Assembly (NCBI GenBank): GCA_934047225.1
Contig: OW203986.1
Coordinates: forward strand, 13,519,221 to 13,583,220
Direction: 5' to 3'
DNA length: 64,000 nt
Origin: Ypsolopha sequella
Taxonomy: Eukaryota > Arthropoda > Insecta > Lepidoptera > Ypsolophidae
Below the pieces are notes generated by a model. That model was not told where the DNA came from and ran no database searches. It saw nothing but the letters and a program-made list of their open reading frames with translations. Shown here one piece after another: positions 20,648-32,047 of the stretch (within the stretch, counting starts at the first letter, position 1; each line of letters starts with the position of its first letter). The position numbers and the translations under genes were made by a program.

Positions 20648-21947
20648 CCTTGACCGTCCTAAAGTTGGCCTTTCCTAGGTTCGCGGGACGTAGGAGGGGG
20701 AACACGCTGGGTGCTTCCAATCTCGATCCACGACTTTCAACCCTCGAAAATTTTGTGGCGTGTTCATTTTATTGCCTAACATTATTGGGTAATTTATCCA
20801 GACTGCAATATTGGTAACAGATACCTGTATGTATTCTTGAATTTTTTTTGTGATTCCCATACCAAGTTTAATAAGAAAACACAAAAATAAATAATTGATA
20901 AATATTTTTAGATTTTTTTTTGCTATCATTACTATCATTACTATCTCAATCAGCCGAAATGTGTAGAGATCGGAACGAATTTAGTCGAAGTTAGAAACGG
21001 AATAATTATTTTTGGTTGTGAGTACTTATGAGTCATGGGTTGAACATTTTGTTACGAGTTCGGAAGTACCCAGCGCTTTTCACGCGCATGTGCGCACGGA
21101 TACACAAGGCATTTCAGTACCCGTTTCGTTGCTAAGCAACGCTTTGTTTTTAAATAAAGCTATGTGCCTGCCACACATTTTGTATACATGGATTTACCGA
21201 CTCTGCGTTATAAAAAGTTAAACCATCAAGCAAAAATAATGTTATTATTAATGTAGCAAACTATTTTAAAAAGAAAAAAGAAGGAGGAGATGGCAAGTAA
21301 TAATTTATGGGACTTGGGCAAAAAATTGTACCTTGTAATTTTATTTGTGAGACCTTTTTTAGTGTTCCGTACCCAAAGGGTAACCAACGGGACCCTATTA
21401 CTAAGAGTCTGCTGTCCGTCTGTCCGTCTGTCACCAGGCTGTATCTTATGAACCGTGATAGTTAGACAATTTAAATTTTCACAGATGATGTATTTCTGTT
21501 GTTGCTATAACAAATACTAAAACACACAATAAAATAAATATTTAAGGGGGCTCCCATCCAACAGACATGTTTTTTTTACGTTTTTATAGATAATCGTACG
21601 GAACCCTTCCTGCGCGAGTCCGACTCGCACTTGGCCGATCTTTTTTATTTTTTACCTCCTTGGAAGATGATTTTCTGAAACAAATCATTCTCAATGTCTT
21701 ACCAAAAGGTTCAATACCAATTTCCATTGTTCTTTTTATCGTGTATATTTAAAAAATATAATGGGTATATATTGTGTTTCAGTGTATGTATACGTTTATT
21801 ATTTATTATCAAACTCTCACACCATAGTCATATTTCTTAAATTGGTCTTTAGACACATCATAACTTGGAAATACCGTGTGTAACCGCGCGCACCCGCCCC
21901 CTTGCGTCCCGCAAAACTAGGAAAGGCCAACCTTAGGACGGTCAAGG
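20648..21947. mobile_element. Unclassified TIR DNA transposon, non-autonomous, 1.3 kb
   Basis: The ends are inverted repeats of about 50 bp: CCTTGACCGTCCTAAAGTTG... at the left, and the reverse complement CCTTGACCGTCCTAAGGTTG... at the right, with about 85% identity across GGCCTTTCCTAG and GCGGGACG. TATA occurs on both outer sides, consistent with a TA or TATA target duplication. There is no transposase frame inside. A Lepidoptera-type repeat (21358-21645) is nested in it. I do not recognise the superfamily. Confidence 0.75.
21358..21645 (-). repeat. Lepidoptera-type repeat, short 300-bp form
   Basis: Starts GTGTTCCGTACCCAAAGGGT, contains CCGTCTGTCCGTCTGTCACC, GAACCGTGATAGTTAGACA and TTTAAGGGGGCTCCCAT, and ends ACGGAACCCTTCCTGCGCGA + GTCCGACTCGCACTTGGCCG. 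Sister copies are at 28225-28540 and 61430-61712. Confidence 0.9.
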
Positions 21948-22127
21948 TATAATAGTGAGTGACCTCAACAATTGTTTTTAGGCACTTATTTTGAGTTTTT
22001 TATAATATCAAATTTTAGTCTAGATTTATTATTATTTTAGATATTTTTAACTATTATATCTAATCTTATAACGCGACAGTTCAAAAATATTTACATCAAA
22101 TGAAGTTTATTTTCAATTCATACATTC

Positions 22128-22500
22128 AACTGTCGTTCCCTGGTATGGGATGCGACCTGCATTGACACCCTGGCTGCATCCTATGTCCAGTCGACCGCTG
22201 TCACGACTGGCGCGGCGGCGGCGGCAACGGCTGAGCGCAGCAAGCGGCCCTTTACAGCTCTCAGTGAAGGCTGTATATTTGTGCCGTTTTGTGTGGAAAC
22301 GTTCGGGCCGTGAGGTCCAGAACCGTGACGATTATTCCAACAAATTTCGTTGCGCTTGGTTGACGTGTCTGGTGACCCAAGAGCTGGAGCTTATTTTGGC
22401 CAACGAATTAACTTGGCCATACAGCGCGGCAACACAGCTACGTCTTGGGCACCTGCCATGCGGCAGCGACAACTTCGACAAGGACTTTTATTTATTTTAG
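22128..22500 (+). pseudogene. Non-LTR retrotransposon ORF2 C-terminal fragment
   Basis: In one frame from about 22145 the sequence reads WDATCIDTLAASYV, then an alanine-rich stretch, then FVPFCVETFGP, and after two in-frame TGA codons RLVDVSGDPRAGAYFGQRIN and LAIQRGNTAT. The blocks VETFGPWGPE, SGDPRAGAYFGQR and AIQRGNA are shared by the C-terminal ends of many animal LINE polymerases. One TGA stands where tryptophan is expected (VETFGP-stop-GPE). The copy is 5'-truncated; AATAAA-like signals at 22583-22600 fit its 3' tail. A 116-residue frame in another phase is an artefact. Confidence 0.8.
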
Positions 22501-23699
22501 TTTTAGATGGGTTTATTTTTGTAGTAGATTCTTTTCTTTAGTTTTTTAGTTATATTGAATTTTCTTTAATTTAAATAGTATACAATAAATATAAATAAAT
22601 TCATACATTATGTTCGACGTAAACTTTACAAAACCCAAAGATTGCCTGAGTCAAAAAGGGTTCTGCCGCGGCAAAAAGCTAGTATATTCATATTTAAGGA
22701 CAAATCTCAATCCAACGAAGTTGAAGATTGAGCAGCGGTATCCGTGACCTCAGAAGTTGCTACAAACTAACCTTAGTCACTTTGGATAAATACTTAGTTA
22801 GGTTAGGAAACTACGACTGTTGTGACAATAATATTTCTCATGTTACTTCACGGATGTTTAATATTTACATTATACAAGTCGGAGAATAGTTCAAGAATGA
22901 ATAAGATCTGTAGCAGTGACTATAATTCAAATTTGGTTATATATAGGAAAAATAAAAATTGCCAAATGATTGGTCACCAATCCAAAAACTGGGCATGTCA
23001 AGCGTTGCTTAACCGCGGATCGTACCTGATCACACGGCCGCACGCTGCTGCAGGCCCCCTTAGCCTCATAGCCATATTTTTTAATTAATGTGTGTGTATG
23101 TTTCAATTTCAAATATATTTCATTAAATATCTACGTATTATATATTTTAAATCAATAACCGTTACAAATAATTCAATTTTCAAATATATTTATTTAAATA
23201 TATATTAAAATAAATTTTAAATCAATAACCGTCAGTTAGTAAAATGGCTAAACATTTTCAATTTAAAATTATTCAGAAAACAAACTTTAATTATATTCTG
23301 AAATATGTCTACTGACAGCTACGGAATTATCGGAAAACTTCAATAATTTACATATGTAAACAAATTTACGCAGAAATTTTACGAACAATGGGGCTTTATT
23401 TTATAAAAGTTATTAAATCATAACAATAAACTACTTTTTCAGAGTTCGTCTTCCATTTGGCTTATGCTAATGTTCAGAAGTAAACATCACAGACGGCCGA
23501 AGCTTTTTCGAGCTTTTTTTCAGACATGAAAAATGGCCACGATACCGATCGCTCGGTGACAAAAAAAAATTGCACGGTCTTTTTACTGAACCATAAAATT
23601 AGGCTGTTCAACAAGTTCCTTCACGCAACTGAAACTTGCATGAAATCCTTTATAACGTAATGGTAGGTTGGAAATAAAATGTTCAAAACGCAAACTTTT
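22501..23699. other. AT-rich, no gene; short tandem duplication inside
   Basis: A duplicated AT-rich block at about 23106-23234 shares TTCAAATATATTT and TTTTAAATCAATAACCGT in both units (period about 75). Nothing else is recognised. Confidence 0.5.
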
Positions 23700-24555
23700 T
23701 TTTAAGGTTCCTTAGGACCTATAAGGTACAAAAGGAACCTTTATGGTGAGACTCCGTTGTCCGTCCGTCTGTATGTCACAGCCTTATAACTTTAGCACCG
23801 ATTTAGATAAGGACTTGAAGTTTGGCAAAAAAATTGCATTAATCTTCCCACATAACAGGGTGTAAAAAAAACTTATGTTAATAAAATATTTTTATAAAAC
23901 ACCGTTCAAGGGCCTTTTTATTTTTTATATATATGTTTTACTCCACATAAATACAAACACTTAAATGGTTTTATGGATGTAATAGAGTAAAACATATATA
24001 TAAAAAAATAAAAAATAAACTGCAATTGTTCAAAATATTTCCAAAACAAAAGAGAGAAAAATAAAAAATATTATCCTATAAATACAATATGGTTATCAAA
24101 TTGTAGATTGTGTAAAATTTGATTGTAAAAATATAGAGGTATACTGGCACTGGTTTCGAGTGTATGTCTCCCCCCCTTAAAATATGAAAAAATTGTCGAT
24201 TTAAAAAAAGTTGAACACAAATGAGAAATTTAAAAATGAGTAAAATGAAAAAAGTATTTTAAAAATACAATATGGGTATTAAATAGTTGCTTGTGAAAAT
24301 ATATAACTTGGTTATATTTACTTGCATCTATTTCGAGAAATCTACGAAAAATCACAAGAAAATGTATGTCCCCCCCTTATCTACAAAACTGGTACACTGA
24401 AAAATATGAAAAAAATCATGGTGTTTACGTAAAGATTACAGGAAAAATATAGCGGCTGAGAAATTCACGAAAAACAAATGACAACAATACATTTTTCATA
24501 CACGATACGGAACCCTAGGTACGCGAGTCTGACTTGCACTTGGCCGGTTTTTTTT
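23700..24555 (-). repeat. Lepidoptera-type repeat, long form, with nested palindrome
   Basis: The reverse-orientation counterpart of 11218-12018: it starts AAGGTTCCTTAGGACCTATA and ends CGGAACCCTAGGTACGCGAG + TCTGACTTGCACTTGGCCGG. At about 23912-24012 it carries a palindromic insert (ATATATATGTTTTACT pairing with AGTAAAACATATATAT), perhaps a tiny foldback element. Confidence 0.85.
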
Positions 24556-25143
24556 ACATAGGACCTTGTAGTGTTGTGAAACTATGTAGCCCTTATTTTA
24601 AACATTAAATTTTGGTAATTTTCACAGATATGAGTAAAAGATTCGGGTTTTACTGCAGAAAAATGACAACATACATTGACGGACATGTTATGTTTCGACG
24701 CCTCTGTATATAGGCTGTCGTGTGTGGCCACACACAAGCCAGAGTAAATTTATTTGCCTGAAAGAGCGGGACTTCTTTCGTCTTTATCCCTTGATAATAA
24801 GTACTTTGACAGGTGACTTCTTTTGTGAAGAGAATTTTATATATCGCAACCTAAGAATGTCTTTCGCGAGCGGGCGTTAGTAAAACAATTATTATTCATC
24901 ACTAATGCATTGAAAACAAGTTGTATTTAACTCGATATGCGGGAGATAAAATCGATTTACAACCGCTGGGAGGCTCCTTTCTTTGTGTTTTTGACAAGAC
25001 CTCATATTTGAGGCAAGACGCTTAAAACTGACACAATTTCTTTTTAAAACGATAGCAATGGCCAGCAATAAAACGCATGACAAAAAAAAATTGGTGCCAC
25101 GTTAACTTGTTAAAAACGTTGTTGGAAATATATTGAAAATATT
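24556..25143. other. Upstream region of the 25144 exon; no gene seen
   Basis: No repeat match. It may contain the promoter and 5' untranslated part of the exon at 25144, but I see no clear TATA box or initiator. Confidence 0.4.
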
Positions 25144-25323
25144 ATGAATTCGGATAGTGATGATTTTGATTTGACCCCTGAATCGATGAAACTACAGGCA
25201 AAGGTCGTCGTAGAAAACCTGTTACCTCCGATTTCAAAAGAGAGATATTTGAGAACCTATGACGACTTTATTAAGTGGCGGACTGGAAAGATTGTAAAAT
25301 ATTTGTCGGAAAGTGTACTCTTT
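25144..25323 (+). CDS. Candidate first coding exon, tyrosine-recombinase-like (Crypton-type) protein
   Basis: An acidic start (MNSDSDDFDLTPESMKLQAK) leads into NLLPPISKERYLRTYDDFIK and a segment ending LSESVLF. The pattern xxLLPxxSKExYxxxYxxFxxW followed by a helix is what I know from the N-terminal core-binding domain of tyrosine-recombinase-like proteins that are abundant in arthropod genomes and related to Crypton elements. At exactly codon 60 the frame meets TTT|GTAAGT, a consensus splice donor in phase 0; the remaining residues up to the stop at 25365 look like intron translation. No second exon is visible in the next 3 kb. It could be a host gene, a domesticated Crypton, or an abandoned 5' end. 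Confidence 0.55.
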
Positions 25324-25908
25324 GTAAGTTGTTTTTTATTTGCTCGCATTAGTGATGAAAAGTAGAGTATTCTTAAAACCAGTGCAGCACACTTGTGCCA
25401 AATATTTAGCTTATAATGCATATTACGCTTGTTAATGGAAAGTAATATTTATATTTCTGTTAGTTACCAAGAAAATTTTTTCTTTTTCATTTTCTTTATG
25501 AATACTCTATGATATTTTGCTTTTTAAGCTTTATTTATTTTTAGTTTATTAATATTATGAAACACAATTAACATTTATAACATATATAATTGATCTCATT
25601 AATATATATTTAGCCCCTAAACATCACTGTAGTTAGGTAGGTAAAAAAGTAGGTAAAACAATGAAAATTATTGTATTCTATAATTTTTAATTACATTTAG
25701 GAAGTAAGACCAAAGATTCACGGAGAAACCTTCCCGGTTTCGTGGTTTTGCAGATGAGACAAATTTTTTGTTACAAAAAATAAAATAAAATATACAGTAG
25801 TTTCAATTATGTTAAAATTATATAAAATAGCATGACATCAATTTAATTATTTTTTTTATTCTGTCGAGCAAAAATTTTTTAATCTGCAAGCTTAAATTAT
25901 ATTAGTAA
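25324..25908. other. AT-rich, possibly intronic
   Basis: It follows a GTAAGT donor. No acceptor-plus-frame combination was recognised. Confidence 0.35.
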
Positions 25909-26116
25909 GTGAAACTCAAAACATGTGGACTCGTCCATGTGAACAACTTTTTCTATTTAAGCAGATTTCACAACTTTTTTTTAGCCTTCTCATAGTGGAT
26001 AAGTCGACTTATTTTAATGATAAAAAGTGAAAAAAGAATCGAATTTCGCTAAGCCCCATAAAAAAAGTTGTTCATATATAAGTACTGCTTATGTTTTGAG
26101 TTTCGCTTACTAATAT
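25909..26116. mobile_element. Foldback MITE
   Basis: The ends ATATTAGTAAGTGAAACTCA (left) and TGAGTTTCGCTTACTAATAT (right) are inverted repeats that continue inward as AAAACAT and ...GAACAACTTTTTCTATTT / AAAAAAGTTGTTCATAT. It contains no gene. Confidence 0.75.
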
Positions 26117-26689
26117 TATTTAACCTTAAATAATTTATAACGATAATCGTCGGTCATCAACAAAGCAAGTTGTAATTTAAATGTAGTGGTTTCATGCAAG
26201 TTTAGCGGCAGAGCACTAAATTTTACAAAATAATTTTGAAATTATTTAAAATTTCAATTATTATTTATTCGAATTTGGCTTTAATTTAAAAAACGGATTT
26301 AACACTCGCGTATTCTTGTTCACGTCATGCTAGAATAAAGTCGAAAATCTTATTTTGAGTGCGTATTTTTAGCTCACCAGTAGTACAAGTACAGTGCTAC
26401 AAGGATCCTTTGGCGCGTGGACGACTGTGACAGGGGGGCGCTGTTGTGAAACTACGGATAGGATAGCAGCGTTGGTTCCGATTTTCAATGCGACCAATCC
26501 ACGTGCCAAAATATATACTCTACGACGTAGATACGTAAATTACATGTACTATTCTATCTATATGCAATGAGTCCTTTTTCTTTATGGTTGCGTTTTGCGG
26601 CCCACTGATTCTACGGTCTTTATGCGTTTGGCCCACCAATAACTTTAAGTTTGACATAAAATAAAAAATAAAAAAAAATAAAAATACAT
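26117..26689. other. Intergenic, nothing recognised
   Basis: No frame or repeat match; the stretch 26400-26600 is less AT-rich than its surroundings. Confidence 0.45.
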
Positions 26690-27800
26690 TTATTGGTCTT
26701 TAAAACACAAGCATACAAAACAAAATAGCAACACAAATTAAAACAGACAAAGTAAGACATTTTGTAAAAAAACATAATTCCTGACACCTACGCTGGCTTT
26801 GCAGCCGTCTTGCAGCATGTCAGTTACAATAATGTAATCAGGGATATAGACACATATTTAAACAATAAAAATAAGAATAATAATAAAATTGTGAACTTAA
26901 TTCTAAATAGTGCACGCTTTTGTGAGTAAGGTGAGGGTGTGTGAGAGTGTGTGTGTGTTTGTAAGGATTTATGAAAGGTTTACTGGATCAGGAAATACGA
27001 GTATTGTGAATGATGTATTCGGGAAGTTGCACCTATTTAACTATCTCTAAAAGTTTTTCCGTCTTCTCGTAGTTGAGAGGCATAAGCCATAATTTGATTT
27101 GTTTCATATACTCTTTGGGTTCCATCACGTCGCTATCCTTAGCAAATTGTTTTAAAAGATAAGGCCCCAAAAAATTTCCGAACTTCTGTGCAAAGCTAGT
27201 TCCACATAAAGGTGTTTCCAAAATGCATCTTCTTCTGCTTGAAAATAGTTTGACATCTTTATTTATACAGATTATATGTTTAAGAACAGAAAATACAAAA
27301 AGTTGTCGCACTGACATCACTTTAGATTCTAATAGCAACTTGTGGGTTGGGTGTTTATACGGCTTTTTGAAGAGAACCTTGAGCACGGCCCTTTGGGCTC
27401 TTTCTACTTCTATTAAGGTTGTTTTTGACGTTCCGCCCCAGGCACCAATGCAGTATCCGATAAGAGACTCGGCCAAAACCAAATAAATATTTCGTTTTAG
27501 AGCAAAGTCTTCAATTGAACTGAGTCTTTTAAATACGGTAAGTAATCTACGGAGCCGATTTGAGAGGTTGTGGCAATGAAATGACCAGTTTAATTTGTTA
27601 TCTAAGTAGATCCCTAAATATTTGATTGTATCCACCCTATCAATTGCTGGACAGTCGCAATTCATACAGCAATCCATTTTGTGAAGTTGCAGAAATGCAT
27701 GCCTAGAGTCTACGTATAAGGATGTTTCGATAAACAGATGAAATCGATTAAATTCAAATTCAAGTTCAAATAGTTTATTTTGTACACACACATAATACAC
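26690..27800 (-). pseudogene. Non-LTR retrotransposon polymerase C-terminal fragment with 3' UTR
   Basis: A 255-residue minus-strand frame (27800-27033) has the hallmark DTIKYLGIYLDNKLNWSFHC, then RLRRLLTVFKRL, then YCIGAWGGTSKTTLIEVERA and QRAVLKVLFKKPYKHPT. These are the conserved C-terminal blocks (after the catalytic centre) of CR1/Jockey-like LINE polymerases. The first 35 residues do not fit and lie before the truncation point, near 27690-27720. From the stop to about 26690 the minus strand is probably 3' untranslated, ending in an A/T-rich tail. This is the longest uninterrupted LINE fragment here, so it may be younger than the others, but it lacks the endonuclease and RT core. Confidence 0.85.
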
Positions 27801-28224
27801 TTTTTACGAGTCAGATTTATTCTTATACAAATACATTTAATAAAATAATAAACGTAGGTACATGAACTAAATTAAAGGTTTATTTAATTTCTTTATAAAA
27901 TTTTAACGACATTATATTTCAAATCAATCATTTATTTATGTAAACAAGCATCATATTATTCACTTATTACACGCCAATATAAATATATAAAAATAATATA
28001 ACTAAATATAATATCGGGAAATACGTTATAAAAAAGAAGAGGCTTACTTAAAGTTAGTAAAATAATACACAAACTTGAAACTTGAAATAAATAATATTAA
28101 TTAATACATATTGCATTAAATACAACAAAGTTTATAGAAAAACAAGCTATAAATAAATATATGCCTGACTCTGCCCATTCGGTTAGTCTTGCTAAAAAGA
28201 AGGATAAAAAACTTAGCAAGGCCA
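27801..28224. other. AT-rich, nothing recognised
   Basis: No gene or repeat match. Confidence 0.45.
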
Positions 28225-28540
28225 TTTTTAGGGTTCCCTATTACTAACCAACGAGACGCTTTTACTAAGAATCCGCTGTCCGTCCGTCTGTCCGTCTGTC
28301 TGTCCGTCTGTCCGTCTGTCACCAGGCTGTATCTCATGAACCGTAATAGTTAGACAGTTGAAATTTTCACAGATGATATATTTCTGTTGCCGCTACAACA
28401 TTAAATACTAAAAAACGGAATAAAATAAATATTTAAGGGGGCTCCCATACAACAGACATGTTTTTTTTTCGTTTTTATAAATAATGGTACGGAACCCTTC
28501 GTGCGCAAGTCCGACTCGCACTTGGCCGGTTTTTTTTATA
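28225..28540 (-). repeat. Lepidoptera-type repeat, short form
   Basis: Contains CCGTCTGTCCGTCTGTCACC-like tracts, GAACCGTAATAGTTAGACAG, TTTAAGGGGGCTCCCATACA and the end AGTCCGACTCGCACTTGGCC, as in 21358-21645. The CCGTCTGT tract is slightly expanded. Confidence 0.9.
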
Positions 28541-29544
28541 TTTTTCCTTTTTTCCATATGCTCTGCTTGATATTATAGTTTGAACTTATTTTCAGACATT
28601 TATTTTTACCGAATCTAAATCGTGTCGATTCGAAGCTTGTACTTGTGCTACAGACATGAAACCACTCTCGAAACCACTTTAAAACCCACTATAATATTTA
28701 TTTATCTGTAGCGCGACAAACAAATCCAGCACGAGCGACGAACACCTAATGAAGGGGTTGGACACATCACGGTATAATAATGGAGGACAATTTCCATGAA
28801 AGCATTGTATTAAGCCATTACCCTCTCGGCCAAATCGATCACGTCTCAGATAAGCCATTAAATTTTATGTCCGAAAGTCAAATATCGCTGTGTCAGACGA
28901 CACAACAATGTTATCTTAAAACCAAACCATATTTATGTATTTTATTGCTGTAGTGGTGAGGGAAACAAAAAAAAACATAACTAATTTGGTATTTTGCGGA
29001 TTTTTATTTGGTGAGAACTCGAAAATCTCCAAATTTTTCCGGTTTTCAACATATAAACATGTATGTGATGGGGACTTTTAACTTTCTGTTTACCTGATTC
29101 TGTTGTAAAAAGAAAGGAACTGTCAATTTATACATAATATTCATTCATGTATAACGGTTAGGTATTTTCCTGCATTCAGCAATATTTTTTAGCATTTTGC
29201 TCACGAACACTGGCTATCGTTTCCACGTTTTCCAATAAAACGAATGCCTATGCACCGCAAAAGAGGCCAAAATAAATCACATGGGAACGGGGATCCTTAC
29301 ACGTGAGAAGACGCGCCCTAATAAGTTACACGTTGAGCAAATCGCTCACGCTATTTCAAATGTGATGAATTACCTAATTATACAATATATTGACAAAGAA
29401 CTGATTGATATAAATTAAAAACCATCTATGTTGTATTAAAAATAGTCGTTTAATGAAATGTAAATAAAATAAATGCAGCTTTCTGCACAAATAAAATACT
29501 TTAAACTTTGAACCTGACTTTTATTGGTGTGGACAAAAATATAT
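28541..29544. other. Intergenic, nothing recognised
   Basis: No gene or repeat match. Confidence 0.45.
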
Positions 29545-29808
29545 ATACAAGGTGACTCTTTGATCATCGTCCAAATTCATACTGGTGGCTTGGTAAGTGA
29601 CCAGTATCTTGGATCAATAAAAATTTTTGTGAAATTCCTAAAATGAAATTTCGGCTTCCCATAGAAATTCAGTTCCAGTCCCGAGTGAGGAGTCGAAATT
29701 TCATTTTACGAATTTCAGCAAAATTGTTATTGATCCATGATACTGATCACTTACCATCCACCAGTATGAATTTGGACGATGATCAAAAAGTCACCTTGTG
29801 TATAAAAA
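29545..29808. mobile_element. Foldback MITE with arms of about 95 bp
   Basis: The left end TACAAGGTGACTCTTTGATC and right end GATCAAAAAGTCACCTTGTG pair, and the pairing continues through ATCGTCCAAATTCATACTGG, TAAGTGACCAGTATC and TGAAATTTCG-type blocks to a short centre near 29670. TATA lies outside both ends. An 89-residue frame across it is translated from the foldback. Confidence 0.85.
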
Positions 29809-30891
29809 AACTAAATTTTAAATTAAAATTTTCAATCTTCCATGAGCTGTTGATGAATGTGTCTCTCTTAAAATGTATATCATATGAAGATTACGTGTTT
29901 AGAGCAGAGTAATTTTTGTAATTTTTGTAATTTTTTAATACACGCTTTTTCAGAGCGTCTTATATTTATTTTTCTGGGACTTGATGGGATTGCTCTGTAT
30001 CAGTTTCGTGAGGGCTGTGAATGATGGAACAGTCGCTTTCAAAATCGGATAACATATCCAAATGAATAGGATGTTCGCGCCACGAAAAATATTGAAGATC
30101 TTGAGTTTAAGGCAATATGTAAAAGTTTTAGCGTCCCTGTTACTCCATATGCGAAAAAACCCTTAGTGCGAGAGGGACGGATTCGTGGAAAATTAGCAAA
30201 AAGTCGGTTTTTTATTGATATAAAATGTACTAAAGTTGCTATCAAAATTTCGTTTAACCAGGTCCTAGATATCGTTAAAACCCATCTAATAAAATATAAT
30301 TGCATTCCATATGTCATTCCAAATTGTCAAACCAGGAGAATTGGTGCCGAAAAAGACTTCACTTCAATAAATATTTCTATCGGGCCGGATTTCTCCAATC
30401 GCGTTTCTGTTTTAACAGATCTCTAGAAAAAGAATCCGAAAATAATATAATTTTTTTTTCAAAATTATACATTATTTACCGAAGTAGATATACACGTTCT
30501 TAAAGTGTCGAATTTTTTGTCGTAGCGCCTTAATGACTGTCGTCCATTTACCATGTCCTACCCACGGACGTAGTTTGACAGCCGTATTTGGTAGCTGAAA
30601 GCAAAAGAACTATTTCATTTAACTAAGTTATTTGTATATTAACTTGGTTAATGAAGATTGCAATTCAAATAAACATGTAAAAAATATGTATGTATCATAC
30701 ATACATCAAGAAAAAAAATTTTTACGTGAGCAAAATGCCACGCAATGGTCAGCGGCCCAAACAAAGACTTAACTGCACTGACCGGTACCAGAGAATATGA
30801 AGTATTACTACAGAGTTTCATCAGAGGAGAAGGGGTTAAATAGTTAGGAAGGTACCTATAAGATTGAGACGTAATGTTGACGCTTTTATCG
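29809..30891. other. No gene recognised
   Basis: Overlapping frames of 86-98 residues occur on both strands at 30039-30430, but none resembles a family I know, and mutual overlap suggests chance or an old coding fragment. Confidence 0.35.
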
Positions 30892-31245
30892 AATAAACTT
30901 TTAACAAAAAAATAGCAACCGTCTTCAATAGTAACAGCAGTCATTCACTAAAAAGTTAATAATAATTCTATAAAGACCGATGGTACCGAAGCAACACTTT
31001 TGCCGACTTCTTTCTTCCTGAAACGTTATGTTATCTAGAAGTCGGCGTTCTTATATTTGTTTTTATGTTGCTTTATCGTAGGAAATACGCCGACTTCTAG
31101 ATAACATAATGTTTCAGGAAGAAAGAAGTCAGCAAAAGTGTTGCTTCGGTACCATCGGTCTTCATAGAATTTTATTATTAACTTTTTAGTGAATGACTGC
31201 TGTTACTATTGAAGTCGGTTGCTATTTTGTTGTTAAAAGTTTATT
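30892..31245. mobile_element. Large foldback with 155-bp arms
   Basis: The left arm runs from AATAAACTTTTAACA (30892) through GCAGTCATTCACTAAAAAGT and ACCGATGGTACCGAAGCAAC to TATCTAGAAGTCGGCG (31044). The right arm repeats these in reverse complement from CGCCGACTTCTAGATA (31089) to TGTTAAAAGTTTATT (31245). Only a few mismatches are seen; the loop is about 45 bases. It adjoins the tandem repeat that follows and may be one end of the same element. Confidence 0.9.
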
Positions 31246-31373
31246 TTATTTCACATTTTTTAGTGTTGCTGGGTTAAATTGTGAAGTATGGGTAGTTCTT
31301 GCAAACGTGGTGTTAATATGAAACGAAGTTCAAGTGAGTATAAGTAGCTATGTTTGAGTAGCTTCCTGCTATC

Positions 31374-31905
31374 AGCACCCTAATACAACATGATTACCGC
31401 AATCTCGAGTTATGTGCTGTCATTCGTTAAAGAGTTCCACGGTGATGAAGCCAAGATCGAAGGTCAGGTGGGTACACTGGCAATTTTCAAGCAATGCCCT
31501 GCAATGAGCACCCTAACACAAACTGATTGCCGCAATCCAAAGTTATGTGCTGTCATCCGTTGAGGAGTTCTATGGTGATGAAGCCAGGATCGAAGGTCAG
31601 GTGGGTATTCTGGTAATCTCCAAGTAATACCCTTGAATTAGCACCCTAACGCAGTGATTGCCGCAATCTCGAGTTATGTGCTCTGATCCGTTGAGGAGTT
31701 CTATGGTGAATATGGTGATGAAGCCAGGATCGAAGGTCAGGTGGAATAATGTCGATTTTCAAGTAATATCTTGTAATCAGCACCCAGGTACAAAGCGATT
31801 ACCTCAATTTCGAGAGGTATGCTGTCATTTTCTGAGGAGTTCCACTGCCTATCTCTGAAGACCTTCATCAGATCATGACCAAACCCAAAATGGGACCTAC
31901 CTAGA
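31374..31905 (+). repeat. Four tandem units of about 133 bp
   Basis: Units start with AGCACCC at 31374, 31507, 31640 and 31779, so the spacing is 133, 133 and 139. Shared blocks are GAGTTATGTGCTGTCAT, GAGGAGTTCTATGGTGATGA and AGCCAGGATCGAAGGTCAGG. The fourth unit is the most diverged. A trailing part to 32047 ends in an A-run and GAAGTCGGTTAAAAAA; GAAGTCGGTTGCTATT also stands at 31211, next to the foldback, suggesting one composite non-autonomous element. Confidence 0.9.
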
Positions 31906-32047
31906 AGTACACTCTTTCAAACAAAAAAAGAATTGTTCAAATCGGTTCAGAAATGACGGAGTTATGGAGTAACAACGCCAAAAAAAAAAAAAAAAAACAT
32001 ACAGTCGAATTGAGAACCGCCTCCTTTTTGAAGTCGGTTAAAAAACA

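Noticed and set aside
22150..22500. 116-residue frame as a host gene
   Set aside because: The recognisable LINE blocks are in another phase, so this frame is a shadow.
31374..31905. Regularly spaced repeats, CRISPR-like at first sight
   Set aside because: Units are 133 bp with full-length similarity, not short repeats with unique spacers, and the DNA is eukaryotic.
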